DNA from: Prevotella sp. UBA2754
Lineage (GTDB): Bacteria > Bacteroidota > Bacteroidia > Bacteroidales > Bacteroidaceae
NCBI GenBank assembly: GCA_002353295.1
Contig: DEJG01000014.1
Location: forward strand, 60,040 to 124,039
DNA: 64,000 bases
Reading direction: 5' to 3'
The translations under genes and the position numbers were made by a program. Every line of letters starts with the position of its first letter. Positions within the stretch are counted from its first letter, which is position 1. A model generated the notes under the pieces. That model made no database searches and was not told the DNA's origin. It saw only the letters and a program-made list of their open reading frames with translations. Positions 1 through 8,087 of this stretch are shown here, piece after piece.

Positions 1-2
1 TC

Positions 3-455
3 GTAAAAGATGAGAGTGGTGATCACCAGCCAACCCTTACAGAGAAGTGGACCACTCCCCCACCTTATTATACAGAGGCCACACTGCTTCGTGCGATGGA
101 GACAGCAGGAAAATTTGTCGAAGACGAGACACTACGTGCTGCAATGAAGGAGAATGGTATCGGACGTCCGTCAAGTCGTGCCAGCATCATCGAAACACTC
201 TTTAAACGCCATTACATCAAGCGCGAGCGCAAGCGTTTGGTTGCCACCCCAACGGGTATCGAACTCATAGACCTGATTCGCGAGGAACTACTCAAGAGTT
301 GTGAGCTCACTGGTATCTGGGAAAAAAAACTGCGCGACATCGAGCATCAGAAATATGATGCCCAGCAATTCATCAACGAACTCAAACAGCAAGTCACCGA
401 TATCGTCAACGACGTCATGCGCGATTCCACCAACCGCCGCATCACCATCACCTAA
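3..455 (+). CDS. topB: DNA topoisomerase III (type IA), C-terminal 150 residues, truncated by window edge
   Basis: Only the 3' end is present; the reading frame is open from base 3 to a TAA at 453-455. The visible protein matches the end of the type IA topoisomerase core: a TPPPYYTEATLLRAME stretch followed by KENGIGRPSSRASIIETL, the segment found near the end of the topoisomerase III/I toroid, then a helical tail. The family relaxes negatively supercoiled DNA and decatenates single-stranded intermediates with a 5'-phosphotyrosine linkage; the catalytic Tyr would lie upstream of this window. No C-terminal zinc ribbons follow, which suits topB better than topA. Its stop codon overlaps the stop of the convergent phosphatase gene by a few bases. 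Confidence 0.85.
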   Translation, partial: VKDESGDHQPTLTEKWTTPPPYYTEATLLRAMETAGKFVEDETLRAAMKENGIGRPSSRASIIETLFKRHYIKRERKRLVATPTGIELIDLIREELLKSCELTGIWEKKLRDIEHQKYDAQQFINELKQQVTDIVNDVMRDSTNRRITIT

Positions 456-1405
456 AACCATCGAGGCATCAGATATTTGTCTCTCAACTGAAGCTGCTCT
501 GCTTGTGAGAAACTGAGCTGATTTTCCAGGTATTGCGACATAGAGCCATACTGCCGGTCTATCAGGTCGAGTGTATTCTCGAAATTCTCACGGCTAACAC
601 CCACCATAGCTTGTATGAAAGCGATGGCTTCATCAGCACCTTCCTTACCGCGCAACATGGCGGATGCAGCCTCAACTTTTGCAGCATAACTCTGATTGGA
701 CATGTCGAAATCTTGTACGATAACCTCTCTGCTGGCACCAAGAGCTGCCAGTACAAAGGCTGATGCCCATCCAGCACGGTCCTTACCCTGAGAACAATGC
801 CACAGCACCCCACCCTTTGCCTTCAACACCCCACGAAGGAAATCACCATAGTATCTCTGCGCCTGTGGATCGGTCACGATACCAGGATAGAGTTGACGGG
901 CCAATTGCTGTGCTAAGGGGTCGAAGGCCTTATTGATGACCAGTGCCGCCATGTCTCTTGTATCTATCTTGTCTGCACCTGAGTTGTTGGAGGATAGTGC
1001 CAATATAAATATCTTCGGCATGGTAGAGAGTTGGGTATAACTCACACCGTCAATTTTGCGGTCGGGGGCGGCAGCAACTTCAGCGTCAAAGCGGAAGTCG
1101 AATACATCGGACAAATGATACCTGTTCTGCAGTATAGTCACATCAGCATCAGTCGCCTGAGAGAGATTACCACTGCGAACAAGCATATCGAAGCGAACGG
1201 TGCGCCTGTCTTGCATGACAAGGCCACCCATGTCGCGGCCGTTCTCTATACCTTCAAATTTAACAACACGTTCCCGTGGTTCGGTCTTGCCCTCAGAATC
1301 GGAGGAACAGGAAGCGAACACATTGGTAACCCAAAGAATAGCAACAGCTAGCACCCAACTGTTGACTGTACCAAACAGCAGAGTAAATCTAAAATTCATT
1401 TCCAT
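452..1405 (-). CDS. Tyrosine-protein phosphatase-like lipoprotein (Y_phosphatase3 type)
   Basis: The protein carries the phosphatase P-loop HCSQGKDRAG (Cys-X5-Arg) about two thirds along, preceded by an N-terminal ENGRDMGG motif typical of the bacterial dual-specificity/tyrosine phosphatase family also called IphP or Y_phosphatase3. A hydrophobic N-terminus ends in VFASC, a lipobox, so it is predicted to be a lipoprotein facing the periplasm or cell surface. The frame extends up to a GTG at 1444 that overlaps the upstream amidohydrolase stop; I prefer the ATG at 1405 (or 1399) because it gives a normal signal peptide. It is the last gene of the leftward unit that begins with the AraC-type regulator. 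The substrate cannot be read from sequence. Confidence 0.8.
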   Translation of the reverse strand: MEMNFRFTLLFGTVNSWVLAVAILWVTNVFASCSSDSEGKTEPRERVVKFEGIENGRDMGGLVMQDRRTVRFDMLVRSGNLSQATDADVTILQNRYHLSDVFDFRFDAEVAAAPDRKIDGVSYTQLSTMPKIFILALSSNNSGADKIDTRDMAALVINKAFDPLAQQLARQLYPGIVTDPQAQRYYGDFLRGVLKAKGGVLWHCSQGKDRAGWASAFVLAALGASREVIVQDFDMSNQSYAAKVEAASAMLRGKEGADEAIAFIQAMVGVSRENFENTLDLIDRQYGSMSQYLENQLSFSQAEQLQLRDKYLMPRWF

Positions 1406-1440
1406 CTTTGATACTGGTTGGTCTTCATGACGTTTATTTG

Positions 1441-3102
1441 TCACGCTTCATTCACCATTTTCTTTCCACTGAAATATACTTCACAAGGCTTGTTGTAACT
1501 AAAGCCTTCATGTTCTGCCGTCAACAGGTCGTTATCAAAAATCAGGAAGTCTGCATCCTTACCTGCCGTGATAGAACCCTTGGCGGCCTCGATGCCAAGT
1601 TGCTTAGCTCCGTTGATGGTATATCCCAGCAGCATTTCTTCCACGCCCATCCTTTCGTTTTCGGGAAGGAGTACCGCAGCACTTCTGGTAAATTCTGGGG
1701 CATTGGTCTTCTCGGTGATTTGGCGCGTCATACCGACCTCCATACCGAGGAAAGGATTCCAAACAGAGAAATTGAAAACGACATTGTCGCAGGACCAGGT
1801 AACAAGAGCACCGCTGTCCCACATCGTCTTGCAGCGGAACAACTTACTGGCGCGTTCCTCACCCAGCCAGGTACCCCATATCTTGTTGTCGCCGGAGTGC
1901 CACCAGGGCGTATAGTTCGCGATGACACCAAGTTTTGCGAAACGCCCCATATCGGCATCGTGCTGGACTTCCAAATGGGCACAAGTGACCCGAATATGGA
2001 ACTTGTCGCCCAACTTCTTCCGGGCCAGCTCCACGCCGTCCAAAACGACACGGGAGGCGGCCGAGCCTACGGTATGCAGGTGAATGTCAAGATTCTCCTC
2101 ATTGAGTTTGACGAGAAGGTCTGCGAAGTCCTCCTTGTTAAAGGCCGTTGCGCCGGTCTCATGGATGTCCACATAAGGCGTAACCATAGCGGCAGTATGG
2201 ATTTTCTGGGTACCGTCCATGAAAATCTTCATGGTGTGGACCTTGAGGTGCTCCGTGTTATACTCCTCCCGGAAACGTTTGAGTTCCTTGAGGCCTTCCT
2301 CCGCCTGCCAGTTGGCAGCAATCACGTAGCAGCCGTCAACATAAACGGGCAGCTTGCCTTGCTCGTCCATCGCCTTCAGGCGCTGGTACACACGCTCATG
2401 AAACTCGGGGTAGCCAGGAATACCGGCATCAAAGACCGCCGTCACGCCGTAGCTTACGGAGAAGTCGATCCAAGACTGGAGCGCAGCGTCAATCTGCTCG
2501 TCGGTCAGGTCCATGGAACCGTCCAGGACAATGCGCGACTCCGCGGAACCTTCAATGATATAGCCGGTCATCTTTCCGTCCTTTCGCTCATAAACGCTGA
2601 GGCCAGGAACAGGGTCCGGGGTGTCGTCGGTAATGCCATGCCGCTTGAGTACGCGGGAATTCACCCACACGCTGTGGAACTCCGCTTCCTGAATCTGGAG
2701 TTCCGCATCCGGGCAAATGGCGTCAAGGTCTTCCTTAATGAGTGTCTCTCCTTTCAGGCATTTCTTCTCCAGGATGAACCGGTAACACTTCTGGCCAGGG
2801 TGCTTGCCGATATAGTCCGACATATAGTCCAGCGCCTCCTGCCTGCCGTTGCACGCAAAGCGCTCGCTCGCTTCAGAATAGGCAAACCCAACGGGTAGGG
2901 TCACATGCACATGGTTGTCAAAGATACCTGGCATGATAAATTTTCCACCGAGATCGGTGACCTCGCCCTCATAAGCCGAAAGCCCAGTCTCATCGCCTAC
3001 ATAAACAAACTTGCCGTCTTTCACCACTAGCGCTATTGCCTGGGGATTGTTCTGGTCGGCAGTAAAAATTCTCGCATTCTTAATAATCTTATCTACTTTC
3101 AT
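1441..3102 (-). CDS. Amidohydrolase, YtcJ-like (Amidohydro_3 family)
   Basis: About 553 residues. The N-terminal beta-domain (KIIKNARIFTADQ) leads into PGIFDNHVHV, which supplies the two metal-binding histidines of the amidohydrolase TIM barrel. Later landmarks are HLHTVG and a terminal GKDADFLIFD segment, as in YtcJ and N-substituted formamide deformylases. Expected role: metal-dependent hydrolysis of a C-N bond in the cytoplasm (no signal peptide). Three in-frame Met codons cluster at 3111, 3108 and 3102; I chose the last because the conserved domain starts there. The coding strand is unusually rich in G/C-ending codons, so the opposite strand stays open for about 496 codons. This is unlike its neighbours and hints at acquisition from elsewhere. 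Confidence 0.85.
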   Translation of the reverse strand: MKVDKIIKNARIFTADQNNPQAIALVVKDGKFVYVGDETGLSAYEGEVTDLGGKFIMPGIFDNHVHVTLPVGFAYSEASERFACNGRQEALDYMSDYIGKHPGQKCYRFILEKKCLKGETLIKEDLDAICPDAELQIQEAEFHSVWVNSRVLKRHGITDDTPDPVPGLSVYERKDGKMTGYIIEGSAESRIVLDGSMDLTDEQIDAALQSWIDFSVSYGVTAVFDAGIPGYPEFHERVYQRLKAMDEQGKLPVYVDGCYVIAANWQAEEGLKELKRFREEYNTEHLKVHTMKIFMDGTQKIHTAAMVTPYVDIHETGATAFNKEDFADLLVKLNEENLDIHLHTVGSAASRVVLDGVELARKKLGDKFHIRVTCAHLEVQHDADMGRFAKLGVIANYTPWWHSGDNKIWGTWLGEERASKLFRCKTMWDSGALVTWSCDNVVFNFSVWNPFLGMEVGMTRQITEKTNAPEFTRSAAVLLPENERMGVEEMLLGYTINGAKQLGIEAAKGSITAGKDADFLIFDNDLLTAEHEGFSYNKPCEVYFSGKKMVNEA

Positions 3103-3147
3103 ATTCATCAATATTTATAATTTTAGTATGTTACTTTGGCTATTTTC

Positions 3148-3726
3148 TTACTCTTGTTCTGATTCCGGTTGACTTAATGTTTCCGTCATAAAACATGCCA
3201 CGAGTCCGTAAGTAATAGTGGGACGAATCCAGATTTCCGTCAACAGATAGTTCGTATATTCATTGATGGGTTCAATGAAGATATCGTAGTTGTACAATGC
3301 GGCTATCAGCATATCAATGATACAGATAGTCCACAGATTACGCTTAGTATAACTCTTCCAGTCCTTGCGAGCATAAAAGAAAGTGAGTGTACAGAGCAGC
3401 AACACCGACAGTATCAGACAAGCCAGATGTAAGGAGTAAAAAGCCAAAGGCGGTGGGAAGAGGATATCACGCAGCAGCACGGTCATACCCACAGAGATGG
3501 AGCACCAGTAATTGAACTGGTGGGTGGTGATGCGGTAATTGAAAAAATACATCCATATCATCACCAGACAGGCGATGTAGAACAAGTTGAGAACCAATTC
3601 CGGCCAGGATTCATCCAGTCCGAAATGGAAAACACCATACAACATAACGGCTACCGACAACGTTCCGCCGACAGCTGTTATCAATATATCAAAAATTTTG
3701 GCATTTTTCTTAAATCTCGTCTTCAT
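3148..3726 (-). CDS. Uncharacterised multi-pass membrane protein
   Basis: 192 residues with about five or six hydrophobic segments (roughly residues 11-33, 43-62, 74-90, 94-116, 128-147 and 165-182), a basic N-terminus and an acidic C-terminal tail. I do not recognise the family. It starts 17 bases after the AraC-type membrane regulator and ends 36 bases before the amidohydrolase, so it probably shares their transcript. The pairing with a membrane-anchored regulator suggests, as inference only, a sensor partner or a small transporter. Confidence 0.65.
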   Translation of the reverse strand: MKTRFKKNAKIFDILITAVGGTLSVAVMLYGVFHFGLDESWPELVLNLFYIACLVMIWMYFFNYRITTHQFNYWCSISVGMTVLLRDILFPPPLAFYSLHLACLILSVLLLCTLTFFYARKDWKSYTKRNLWTICIIDMLIAALYNYDIFIEPINEYTNYLLTEIWIRPTITYGLVACFMTETLSQPESEQE

Positions 3727-3743
3727 AGATAATAAATGATTTT

Positions 3744-4859
3744 TTACTCTTTTATATTACGCATCCATTCTGTTGCGCTCTTTCCCATAATTTGTTTGAA
3801 GGCGACACTGAATGTACTGTAACTGCGGAAACCACTCTGGTAGGACAGTTGTTTGATAATCAGCGGGCGACGAGCTGCTACTGTTTCCCGATAGAGATTG
3901 ATGAAATGACGGATCCGTAAACCGTTGATATAGCTATTATAAGTAATACCCTCCGAAGAAAAGTACTTTCCTAGATAGACACGGTTGGTACCTATCAGTT
4001 TAGCCAATTGCACGACAGAAATGTCATGTTGCAAATAGAGCTGCTTTTTCTCACAGTGTTGCTCCAATAATAGCCTGATGTCGTTGCTGAGGGCTGACGA
4101 AAGAGCTTTGTCCTTTTCATTCTTCGTGGTTATCACTTCTTCACCATCCTCTACGCTAAGAACGGGAAGGCTAAGGTCACTTAGCGTTTCTACTCGCCAT
4201 AAGAGATAGTAAATCAGTGCAACGTTTAAAATCTGTAAGCTATATTGATAAACAAGAACTTCAGTACTGGACGCATAGATGACGAATAAAAGCAGGATGA
4301 CAATCAGTACGATAGAACTTTGCCATATTTCCTTGTGTTCCAGGTCTGCATAATTGTCACGCAACCAGCGTCCGTATTGTTGCATCGCACGCATCATATA
4401 AATAATGACACCCATGGAGAGTAACAGGGAATAGACAAATAACTCTTGGAAAAGGGCATCGCTACAGTTGATGACACACCACGACAACATGACGACGAGT
4501 GGTGCCACCACTATGACAACTGGCCAAAGTGGCCGCCTGCAGTCTTGCAGCATCACGAGCAACACAATGATTGACAGGGGGATAACCGTCATACTGTCGA
4601 GCAAAGCACCTATCAGAAAGCTAAGTTTAATATCGTTATAAGAGGAGAGAAATAGTATAGGCATGTACCACACATGACTCATTGACAGGGCTGCAAAGAG
4701 CGCTGCAGCCCAACGGCGCAACCTGACTGGGGGTGTAATATCAGGAGCAAAGGCATTGCCACGACGAAACAGCAAGTAAAAACTTGCTACCAAAGGCAAT
4801 ATGGCCACTGCAGCATAAAACATACAAAACAGAACATCTCCCCTAATTTGCTCGTACAT
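3744..4859 (-). CDS. AraC-family transcription regulator with N-terminal membrane domain
   Basis: 371 residues. The first ~230 hold six or seven hydrophobic helices; the last ~115 form an AraC-type double helix-turn-helix (ISVVQLAKLIGTNRVYLGKYF, first helix pair; RPLIIKQLSYQSGFRSYSTFSVAFKQ, second), split here by GLRIRHFINLYRE. Membrane-anchored AraC proteins of this layout are common in Bacteroidetes and are thought to sense an envelope or extracellular signal. It heads a leftward run with a membrane protein, an amidohydrolase and a phosphatase lipoprotein. A promoter with an inverted repeat sits directly upstream, so self-regulation is plausible. Confidence 0.85.
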   Translation of the reverse strand: MYEQIRGDVLFCMFYAAVAILPLVASFYLLFRRGNAFAPDITPPVRLRRWAAALFAALSMSHVWYMPILFLSSYNDIKLSFLIGALLDSMTVIPLSIIVLLVMLQDCRRPLWPVVIVVAPLVVMLSWCVINCSDALFQELFVYSLLLSMGVIIYMMRAMQQYGRWLRDNYADLEHKEIWQSSIVLIVILLLFVIYASSTEVLVYQYSLQILNVALIYYLLWRVETLSDLSLPVLSVEDGEEVITTKNEKDKALSSALSNDIRLLLEQHCEKKQLYLQHDISVVQLAKLIGTNRVYLGKYFSSEGITYNSYINGLRIRHFINLYRETVAARRPLIIKQLSYQSGFRSYSTFSVAFKQIMGKSATEWMRNIKE

Positions 4860-4899
4860 AGATGATACTTGGGCTTTAAAAATACATCATTGTATTTTG

Positions 4900-4930
4900 C
4901 AAAATTAATAAAAATGTTGCATCTGTCCAA
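4900..4930 (-). promoter_or_regulatory. Bacteroidetes-type promoter of the AraC-type regulator, with overlapping inverted repeat
   Basis: On the minus strand, TTG (4930-4928) and TAATTTTG (4907-4900) are 20 bases apart, matching the -33/-7 pattern. A 9-base inverted repeat, AAAATGTTG at 4911-4919 and CAACATTTT at 4928-4936 (8-base gap), covers the -33 element and the spacer and could be an operator. Confidence 0.55.
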
Positions 4931-5016
4931 CATTTTAATAAAAAAAATGATGTCCGGATACAACATGATTTCTGGATGTACGTAAATGAATGTAAGATAA
5001 CGACCTCAAAAGGGGG

Positions 5017-5072
5017 GTCTCGAGCCAAAACGGGCATTGGCTCGAGCCAAAACCCGATTTGGCTCGAGCCAG
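5017..5072. repeat. Triple palindromic repeat, 22-bp period (locus 1)
   Basis: CTCGAGCC begins at 5019, 5041 and 5063, exactly 22 bases apart. The second and third copies are full 12-base palindromes (TGGCTCGAGCCA). The linkers after copies 1 and 2 are AAAACGGGCAT and AAAACCCGATT. Neighbouring copies can also pair with each other as a 12-bp stem with a 10-base loop. The same layout with different palindrome sequence occurs near 13965 and 38566. Confidence 0.85.
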
Positions 5073-5183
5073 TTCAGGTTACCTCCCCCACGAACTCCCA
5101 GGAGGAGCATCATGAATAATATTTTGTTTTTTATAATATGACATCAATTGTTTTGATTCTAAAAACTTGATGTAGTAGATGCT

Positions 5184-6824
5184 TTAATAGTTTGCCCGCA
5201 TCCACTCGATGATACGAAGGAAAAAGGTCAGCGCCGATGTCTCGTGATTGGTTATGCCGAGTTCCTTTGTCGTTGCCGAGCTGTACTCGCCGATAAATTC
5301 TTGTGTTTTGATATTATGATCCTTTAGGAACTTGCTCATGGCGTAAAAGTTCTCCACTGGTACGACATCGTCGTTCGTATCGTGGAAGAGCATCACATCC
5401 AAATCGCTACGAGGTGTCCATCCACTGGTGAGAGCATCTTCTCTGAAAGCTTCCTTGAATCGGAGTGACAGTGGGCTATTGGTATCGAGGACTGCCACTG
5501 TGCAGAAGTCACCCGTTTTCTTGGTCTTGATGAGTTCCTCGTCAAGCGCCTTACGTTTATACTTCTTGCTGAGGAACCACTCCTCGAAGTTCTTGGCTAC
5601 GGGATCCTTCAGATAGTCGTTGATGTCGTAGCCCAAGCGGAAGAAGTAGTTGAAGGCATAGAGCACGTTGCAGACGGTGCTCGGCATCTCTGTGTTTCCT
5701 TTACTGATGGCATCATACATCGAGTTGATGTCGTATGGACCGTCGCCGGCGAAAGCTCGTTTCACCTTTACCTCTGGATGACGCTCTGAAATTTCGCGCA
5801 AGACACCTATCGTGGTCTGAGCCCCCTCCGAATAGCCTGCAATGACAAAGTCGTCGCCTTTCTTCACATTCAAGTCTTCTATCATCCGCTTGGCTGCGAG
5901 ATAAGCATCGAGCGAGGCGCGACCGTTAGCCCGTGAAATACAGTATGCCTGCGGTTCTTTCTCTGTGATGCCGAAGCCGTAGTAGTCGGGGGCCACGACG
6001 ATGAAGTTGGTGAGGGCAGCACCAGTTGGGAACTCGACAGCCCCACGCGAAGGTGCCTGTGTGGTAGCATAGATGGTGAAGTGATTATAGAGCAAAATAC
6101 CATTGAAAGGCTTATTATCTTTGATGAGCGACTTGTCAACCGTAATGGTGCCGCTGAGTGTGCAGGGATTGCCGAAGGGGTCGATGGAAGGGTAATTGAA
6201 CACGTAGTTCATCAGGTTGTCGGAAATCAGCACAGGGATACTGTCGGTAATGCAGGCCCGTGGGAGGGTTGACTTCGCCATCCAGTCCTGAATCAAATCG
6301 TCCTTTCCATTTTCAACCTTTTTTAATGAACCTTGGTGGGAGTCATTGGCAAAGTTGATTTGCCCTGACGCGTAATTCATTTCTATCTGACCAATATCGA
6401 CAAAGTTGCCAGGAATCTCGGCACCGCGCATGGGAGCCGACTTGGCATTCAAGGCGGACAGGACGACATACCCATCGGCCGTTAGATGCCATGCGAACGG
6501 CGCCTCCTTGGGACCGCCATAAGTCTCGAGGGGTTCATTGAATTCGTCATCAAATACAGATAAAGCAACATACCCTGTGTGATCGTCTTTGGTCTCCACC
6601 GTAATGATGGCGCGGTTGAAAGGCTTACCCTTTTCTGTCACATCCTTGTACTCAAATTCTTCATACCACAAGCCAACAAGCTCCTTTTCCATCTCTTGTT
6701 GACTTGGGCGTGTGGTATCTGTGTTGTCTGTGCAGGCAACCATCATCCATCCCATGCAGATAACGGCTACCACCATCCAGTTTTTAACTGTATAAAAAAG
6801 TTGGGTAGAATTAAATGTCTTCAT
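5184..6824 (-). CDS. Lipoprotein with C-terminal alpha/beta-hydrolase domain (secretory-lipase/peptidase-like)
   Basis: 546 residues. A signal peptide ends in MMVAC, a lipobox. Residues ~45-175 form a beta-rich domain of the kind found in lipocalin-like Bacteroidetes lipoproteins. From ~195 onward an alpha/beta-hydrolase fold is visible: an oxyanion-region NHFTIY, VVAPDYYGFG, the nucleophile elbow GYSEGAQT (Ser), then HDTNDDVVPVE with the likely acid Asp, and a late NHETSA with the likely His. Expected activity is esterase, lipase or peptidase at the cell surface or periplasm; the substrate is unknown. It is transcribed alone in the same direction as the AraC-type unit. Confidence 0.75.
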   Translation of the reverse strand: MKTFNSTQLFYTVKNWMVVAVICMGWMMVACTDNTDTTRPSQQEMEKELVGLWYEEFEYKDVTEKGKPFNRAIITVETKDDHTGYVALSVFDDEFNEPLETYGGPKEAPFAWHLTADGYVVLSALNAKSAPMRGAEIPGNFVDIGQIEMNYASGQINFANDSHQGSLKKVENGKDDLIQDWMAKSTLPRACITDSIPVLISDNLMNYVFNYPSIDPFGNPCTLSGTITVDKSLIKDNKPFNGILLYNHFTIYATTQAPSRGAVEFPTGAALTNFIVVAPDYYGFGITEKEPQAYCISRANGRASLDAYLAAKRMIEDLNVKKGDDFVIAGYSEGAQTTIGVLREISERHPEVKVKRAFAGDGPYDINSMYDAISKGNTEMPSTVCNVLYAFNYFFRLGYDINDYLKDPVAKNFEEWFLSKKYKRKALDEELIKTKKTGDFCTVAVLDTNSPLSLRFKEAFREDALTSGWTPRSDLDVMLFHDTNDDVVPVENFYAMSKFLKDHNIKTQEFIGEYSSATTKELGITNHETSALTFFLRIIEWMRANY

Positions 6825-6842
6825 AAATCAATATTTGAGATG

Positions 6843-6873
6843 CAAAGGTACTCTAAATCCTGTAAACCACCAA
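6843..6873 (-). promoter_or_regulatory. Promoter of the hydrolase lipoprotein
   Basis: Minus strand TTG (6873-6871) and TACCTTTG (6850-6843) with a 20-base spacer; predicted start of transcription about 16 bases before the ATG at 6824. Confidence 0.6.
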
Positions 6874-6929
6874 GCAATAAAGTCCCCTTAGCAAAGATTT
6901 TGCTAATTCTGAAACTGTGTTTGCTGATA

Positions 6930-8063
6930 TTACAACCGTATACCTAATGAAGTATTGACAAACCAATCATTTAGATAGCCTTTGGTATCATCATGCCGAT
7001 AACGGATGTTGTTGAATTGACCATAAACATTGAAAAAATAACGGCCAATATTGTAGGTCAGCGATACACGAGCATCAAAACCGATGCTCAAACCACTGTT
7101 AAAAGACTGACCACCCTTGGGGGCTATGCGGGCATTTTCATAATACCACTTATCCCACTCCTCGTAGGAATCCGGCTGGCTCCAAAATATCGGGTCTTCC
7201 ATCAATTCCGGTATATTGGTTTCATAGTTGTAGGCCTTGAGCTTATTGATAAAAGTTAACATGGGCATGCCCAGGACATTGAAGAGCAGTCCGCGTACCG
7301 GTACCCAGTTATAGGCATAGCCAACACCCACACTTCCTTGCCATAGTTTTACACGCCCTATTCCTTTCATTACATATATCAAATCGGCATTGGAGTCAGC
7401 AGCATAGTTGATATGTGTATAATTGAACATGGCCCCTGCCATCAGCGAGCCAGCCGAACGTTTCTGAATCACCGACTGATCGTAGGCCGCAGCATAGGAG
7501 AACTTCTTGCCATTGAACATATAGTAACCGTCGGCTATGACCGTATTCACGTGAATAGGGTCAGTGAGCTTTGTCTTTTCAAGTTCTTCCTTATCTCGCT
7601 CTGTGAGAAGCTCTGTGGAAAGACTAAAATGGGGATCGCTGCTATTAAACGAGTGGAATCGTACGTGAATACCATACGAACCGCCCGTGGCACCGATAGT
7701 AAAATTACTACCTTTGTCACCACCGACATTCACCGTATAGCCCAGCCCATAACCTCTATAACCTGCCCAAACGCCAATATACTGCGATGGAACTGTCTTT
7801 AGTTTCGTTTGAGCGATGTATTTCTCGCCGAACACCTCTCCATTGGATTTCATACTCACGATGCTCTGGCTGAGATTACCCTTCAAGAGCAGTTGCCATG
7901 GACGCTCTGGCGCTTCTATATAACGACGGTCAACACCTCTTACTGACATGGAGTCAATAAATGTTCCTACTTTCTTAATCAAAGAAAACACCCCGCCTTG
8001 AGCACTCATTTGCACACAATAGCAAAAACTCACAGAAAGTATCAAATATTTTAAATAGGACAT
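6930..8063 (-). CDS. DUF4421 family protein, predicted outer-membrane beta-barrel
   Basis: 377 residues with an N-terminal signal peptide (hydrophobic run ending MSAQG). The segment DSMSVRGVDRRYIEAPERPW is characteristic of the Bacteroidetes DUF4421 family. The rest alternates polar and aromatic residues in strands (YGLGYTVNVGG, FSYAAAYDQS, GSVGVGYAYNW) and ends NTSLGIRL, as expected for a barrel. No function is known for the family. It follows the DUF3667 gene by 24 bases and probably shares its transcript. Confidence 0.75.
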   Translation of the reverse strand: MSYLKYLILSVSFCYCVQMSAQGGVFSLIKKVGTFIDSMSVRGVDRRYIEAPERPWQLLLKGNLSQSIVSMKSNGEVFGEKYIAQTKLKTVPSQYIGVWAGYRGYGLGYTVNVGGDKGSNFTIGATGGSYGIHVRFHSFNSSDPHFSLSTELLTERDKEELEKTKLTDPIHVNTVIADGYYMFNGKKFSYAAAYDQSVIQKRSAGSLMAGAMFNYTHINYAADSNADLIYVMKGIGRVKLWQGSVGVGYAYNWVPVRGLLFNVLGMPMLTFINKLKAYNYETNIPELMEDPIFWSQPDSYEEWDKWYYENARIAPKGGQSFNSGLSIGFDARVSLTYNIGRYFFNVYGQFNNIRYRHDDTKGYLNDWFVNTSLGIRL

Positions 8064-8087
8064 CAGTTCAAATAAATTTTCTCAATT

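Larger units (their letters stand above)
4860..5183. other. 324-bp intergenic region
   Basis: It holds the AraC-regulator promoter on its left side and three palindromes at 22-bp spacing near 5017-5072. I see no credible gene here. The right part (5085-5183) is AT-rich 3' flank of the hydrolase lipoprotein gene without a clear terminator hairpin. Confidence 0.6.

Noticed and set aside
1408..2898. 496-codon open frame antisense to the amidohydrolase gene
   Set aside because: No recognisable domain and no promoter; it is the mirror of a high-GC3 gene on the other strand, whose protein is clearly an amidohydrolase.
5017..5072. The three palindromes as a CRISPR array
   Set aside because: The units are only 22 bp including linkers and the linkers are alike, unlike 20-40 bp unique spacers; no cas genes are nearby.
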